A DNA stretch of 25,049 nucleotides from Candidatus Zhuqueibacterota bacterium (lineage in GTDB: Bacteria; BS750m-G25), in contig JADHWK010000035.1 in assembly GCA_016783505.1 (NCBI GenBank), positions 1 to 25,049 on the forward strand. Direction: 5' to 3'. Shown one piece after another: positions 22,741 through 25,049 of the stretch; the stretch's first letter is position 1, and each line of letters starts with the position of its first letter. The notes under the pieces were generated by a model that saw only the letters and a list, made by a program, of their open reading frames with translations, was not told where the DNA came from and did not search any database. The position numbers and the translations under genes were made by a program.

Positions 22741-23013
22741 TTTATACGGCCTAAATGCCGTGTTATAACAAGGTAATTGGGCAGTCTATTATAAGTTAGC
22801 CCTTTGTTTTATATGATTGTGAATTACGACATCCTCAATATCTCTTTTGGGTTTATACGGCATTTCAAGACGTATAAACCTGGGAAGGTCTTAATTTTTT
22901 TTGTTGTAACTATTTGTGTTACAATCAATTAATTGCTTGTTCTTGTTAATATTTACGTTGGTTTATACGACCATATTTGAAGCATTTGCAATTTTTTTTA
23001 GGTCGTATAAACC
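22741..23013. repeat. Three evenly spaced TTTATACG hairpins
   Basis: TTTATACG starts at 22741, 22852 and 22962 (spacing 111 and 110), each opening an inverted repeat. These are TTATACGGC/GCCG-TG-TTATAA at 22742, GGTTTATACG/CGTATAAACC (22850-22859/22871-22880), and a 13-bp perfect GGTTTATACGACC/GGTCGTATAAACC (22960-22972/23001-23013). A further TTGTAAC/GTTACAA hairpin lies at 22904-22924. The rest of the gap 22679-23046 holds no gene. Confidence 0.75.
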
Positions 23014-23017
23014 TAGG

Positions 23018-24443
23018 TTAGCTGGCTAAATTGTTTTACTTTTAAGTTGAAAGGAGCAATTATCATGAAAACAAACATGATTCGTTCATTTCTTGTTATC
23101 ATTATTTGCACTCTTTCAATTAATATTTGTTGGTCCCAAGAAATCAAAAATCATAAATCTTCTGCTAAACGCGTAGAAATTTTAAATACAGAGGTTAGAG
23201 AAATCATTTCATCAAAAACGAATAGACAATATTTTGCCTATGTATATTTACCGCAGGATTATTATGAATCAGATAAAAAATATCCGGTCCTTTATTTAAC
23301 CGACGCAGAAGCATTTAGTTTTGGTATGTATACAAGTATTTTTCTTTGTCTTCGCCTTGATGATGAGATTCGTGAGCTCATTCTGGTGGGCATTGCAAAT
23401 GGTGGAGATTTATATGAGCATTTCTTAAGGCGGAGAAGAGATTACACACCAACAAAAGTGGAAGATTATCCCGGGTCCGGTGAAGCTGCAGAACATCTAC
23501 GCTTTTTAAAAGAAAATCTTATTCCTTTTATTGATAGAGAATATAGAACTTATCCTTCAAATCGAGGAATATGGGGATCGAGTTATGGTGGTCTTTTCGC
23601 AATATATGCAATGCTAAATAGTCCAGAAACATTTCAAAACTATATTATTGCTAGTCCTTCATTATGGTGGGATAAACGTAAGATGTTAGACGATACAAAA
23701 ACATTTGTTGAAGGAGAACAAGCCCTAACTGGTTACATATATACCGCTTTAGGAGAAGAAGAAACTAAAAGGATGTTTGATGGTTGGGAACAGTTCAATG
23801 AATTACTTGAAAAACGAAGCTATAAAGAATTAAACCTTAAGAGTGAATTGCTTCAAAATGAAACTCATGTATCTATGATACCTTCAGCATTTACACGAGG
23901 ACTTAAAGCCCTTTATGGCAAAATATCTGTTGTACTACTACTTGAAACTCTAATCAAAGAAAAAGATGTAGATGCCGCTATAAAATATTTTTATAAATTA
24001 AAACAAACAGATCCGGAGGCATATGATTTCCGTGAGGAAACAATAAATGCACACGGATACAAAATATTAAGAGCAGGTGAAGTTAAAGAGGCTATAAGTA
24101 TTTTTAAACTAAATGCGGAATTATATCCGGAATCACCCAATGTCTACGATAGCCTTGGTGATGCATATGAAAAAAACAATGAACTCGAAAATGCGCGCAA
24201 GTATTATGAAAAGGCCTATAAAAAGGCAGTTGCCTCTTCAGCCACAGGGATAGAAAACTTTAAAGACAATTTGGATAGAGTATTAAAAATATTAAAAACT
24301 AAGTAGTTTTAGATGATTTTATGTCATTGAGTTAATTACAATCTTAAGTAATATGCCAGCTAACACGCGCTTCAACTCGGACGGCTACAGCTGTGGCATG
24401 CGTAATAGTCTTGTCAAGGCTCGCCGCCGATTAAGCGCCATCG
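23018..24443 (+). mobile_element. Integron-type gene cassette
   Basis: The cassette holds one gene and its attC. Its right end is the G of GTTAGGC at 24443. The R'' end of its attC reads CCAGCTAAC (24356-24364). In the circular form this must be complementary to the cassette's own 5' end after a G, and GTTAGCTGG occurs at 23017-23025, just ahead of the gene. That places the boundaries at 23018 and 24443. No integrase or attI is in the window, so this looks like a lone cassette outside a platform. Confidence 0.75.
23065..24306 (+). CDS. Secreted esterase (alpha/beta hydrolase) with TPR C-terminus
   Basis: Protein of about 413 residues. It has a signal peptide (hydrophobic SFLVIIICTLSINICWS, then QE). 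The central part is of the putative-esterase D/IroE-Fes type: QYFAYVYLPQDYY, YPVLYLTDAEAF, and the nucleophile motif WGSSYGGLFAIY with Ser173. The catalytic His is probably in NETHVSMIP. The last 100 residues carry a TPR-like segment (NVYDSLGDAYEKNNELENA). Substrates of relatives include siderophore esters and other acyl esters; the one here is unknown. AAGGAG at 23051-23056 supports ATG 23065 over TTG 23047. The gene is AT-rich compared with the core genes and is the cargo of the integron cassette. Confidence 0.88.
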   Translation: MKTNMIRSFLVIIICTLSINICWSQEIKNHKSSAKRVEILNTEVREIISSKTNRQYFAYVYLPQDYYESDKKYPVLYLTDAEAFSFGMYTSIFLCLRLDDEIRELILVGIANGGDLYEHFLRRRRDYTPTKVEDYPGSGEAAEHLRFLKENLIPFIDREYRTYPSNRGIWGSSYGGLFAIYAMLNSPETFQNYIIASPSLWWDKRKMLDDTKTFVEGEQALTGYIYTALGEEETKRMFDGWEQFNELLEKRSYKELNLKSELLQNETHVSMIPSAFTRGLKALYGKISVVLLLETLIKEKDVDAAIKYFYKLKQTDPEAYDFREETINAHGYKILRAGEVKEAISIFKLNAELYPESPNVYDSLGDAYEKNNELENARKYYEKAYKKAVASSATGIENFKDNLDRVLKILKTK

Positions 24444-24449
24444 TTAGGC
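24356..24449 (+). other. attC recombination site
   Basis: R'' is CCAGCTAAC; L'' GCGCTTCAACTCGG pairs with L' CCGATTAAGCGC (24427-24438); R' is GTTAGGC (24443-24449). The L arms are perfectly complementary except for two unpaired C residues in GCGCTT-C-AA-C-TCGG. Such extrahelical bases direct strand choice by integron integrases in single-stranded attC recombination. The R'' box deviates slightly from the RYYYAAC consensus. Confidence 0.85.
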
Positions 24450-24599
24450 GTTTGGCTCAGACATATTTTGAAGAAAGAGAATAGTGATGTAACTATTCTG
24501 ACTAAGGGATACTTGTGAAAGATCTGCTGGAAAGCCGAGTTCTTGGAAATTGGCATGCTCGATTCAAAGAGAAGCATATTTAAAAGTGTCGCAAAAGTG
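24450..24599. other. AT-rich gap between attC and tRNA-Sec promoter
   Basis: No gene is convincing. It contains GAATAGT/ACTATTC near 24479-24497 as a small hairpin. Confidence 0.4.
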
Positions 24600-24628
24600 T
24601 TGCAATTTTGGTCATTATTAAGTATTAT
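24600..24628 (+). promoter_or_regulatory. Promoter of tRNA-Sec
   Basis: TTGCAA (24600-24605), a 17-base spacer and TATTAT (24623-24628). Transcription would start near 24635, 27 bases before the mature tRNA end. Confidence 0.65.
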
Positions 24629-24661
24629 TAAGTATCGCTAATTAGCTACAAATTTATACCT

Positions 24662-24758
24662 GGGAGCGGATGCAAGGCTGGTGCTGGCCGCGGTCTTCAA
24701 AACCGTTGTTTCCCGATGTGAAGTCGGGAAGGGTGGGTTCGATTCCCACACGCTCCCG
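24662..24758 (+). tRNA. selC: Selenocysteine tRNA, anticodon TCA
   Basis: A 97-nt gene. The acceptor strand GGGAGCG pairs with CGCTCCC (discriminator G). The anticodon arm CGGT-CTTCAAA-ACCG has TCA at 24697-24699. A long variable arm TCCCGAT/AGTCGGGA is followed by the T arm GTGGGTTCGATTCCCAC. The UCA anticodon, long extra arm and extended acceptor identify tRNA-Sec, which reads UGA with SelB. It implies selA, selB, selD and selenoproteins elsewhere in the genome; none is in the window. The 3' CCA is not encoded. Confidence 0.93.
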
Positions 24759-24775
24759 CTAAATCTCTTCAATAT

Positions 24776-24828
24776 GGGATAGGAATCAATTCCTATCCCG
24801 AAACTTCGGGATGGTAATTGATTGCCAT
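24776..24828. repeat. Three successive overlapping hairpins
   Basis: GGGATAGGAAT-CA-ATTCCTATCCC (24776-24799) overlaps TCCCGAA-AC-TTCGGGA (24796-24811). That is followed by ATGGTAAT-TG-ATTGCCAT (24811-24828). The first two share bases and cannot form together. The first may end the tRNA-Sec transcript, though no T-run follows. The middle part resembles 12876-12900. Confidence 0.65.
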
Positions 24829-24880
24829 CGGTCTTATTTATTGACAATGGGTTATATTTAGAAAAATTGACAGGATTATC

Positions 24881-25049
24881 ATGGCTAAAAAAAGCGAGAC
24901 CGGATTTTTTCGTTTCACCGAAAACGAGCGGATCAACCGGCTGTTGAACCAGGTGGTATCCGATGTGAAGGGATTTACCGAAACTCAATTGGGACACATC
25001 AGGAGGCTGACCCAGATCGGCACGGCGCTGTCGGCGGAGAAGAACCTGG
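24881..25049 (+). CDS. GAF-domain regulator, N-terminal part, runs off the window
   Basis: Fifty-six residues are visible, starting MAKKSETGFFRFTENERI, with LLNQVVSDVKGFTETQ and IRRLTQIGTALSAEKNL. The last phrase is the usual lead-in to a GAF sensor domain (IGxALSAEKNLDxLL) in HD-domain, cyclase or kinase proteins. The output domain lies beyond the window. AGGAT five bases upstream supports ATG 24881; TATATT at 24853-24858 may be its -10. Confidence 0.65.
   Translation, partial: MAKKSETGFFRFTENERINRLLNQVVSDVKGFTETQLGHIRRLTQIGTALSAEKNL

Noticed and set aside
22741-22801. Possible second attC before the esterase cassette
   Set aside because: GTTAGCC near 22795 is close to a core site, but no complementary L arms with unpaired bases were found.

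Overview
This window comes from an uncultured-type bacterium. The core genes are moderately GC-rich and interrupted by AT-rich accessory islands. I cannot assign a phylum from sequence alone. Clues are a selenocysteine tRNA (so a Sec-decoding organism), a bacterial split LKR/SDH lysine-degradation pair, an SLC12-type transporter, NusG_II plus Gx-type membrane genes, and the start of a GAF-domain regulator. Several intergenic repeats are of kinds often seen in environmental genomes.

Layout. Positions 1-3959 hold the end of a YtcJ-like amidohydrolase, then a translationally coupled pair: an NlpC/P60 peptidase and a dipeptide epimerase, which suggests scavenging of murein peptides. Positions 3960-12259 are a composite AT-rich island. 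It holds an AAA ATPase (DUF234/PD-(D/E)xK type) under a promoter buried in palindromic operators, a frameshifted winged-helix gene with phased ACTGTGAC repeats, an internally deleted IS with an 8-bp target duplication, a YaaC-like AT-rich gene, and a single-chain type IIG restriction-modification enzyme. The island is framed by three versions of one operon junction: two truncated copies of the NusG_II gene, and the intact copy at 12260, which is preceded by an orphan amidohydrolase N-terminus.

Positions 12260-17239 return to core-type genes: NusG_II protein, SLC12-like cotransporter, Gx-family membrane protein and 6-phosphofructokinase. A DUF1848 cysteine-cluster protein follows at 17740. Positions 18540-19860 form a second small AT-rich insertion: a strong promoter, a ~64-nt two-hairpin RNA ending in a strong terminator, an NYN ribonuclease gene only 17 nt downstream, a second terminator, and a reverse-strand tyrosine-recombinase remnant. 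Positions 19913-22678 encode lysine-ketoglutarate reductase, apparently leaderless, and saccharopine dehydrogenase.

Positions 22679-24660 contain a single integron-type gene cassette carrying a secreted esterase. Its attC site has extrahelical bases and its 5' boundary can be read from the sequence. The cassette lies next to tRNA-Sec (24662-24758), which has its own promoter. A GAF-domain gene runs off the right end.

The most interesting candidates are the RNA-terminator-NYN unit, which resembles a type III toxin-antitoxin layout with an unusual nuclease; the isolated attC cassette beside tRNA-Sec, with three evenly spaced hairpins upstream; and the repeated operon junction that frames the defence-like island.
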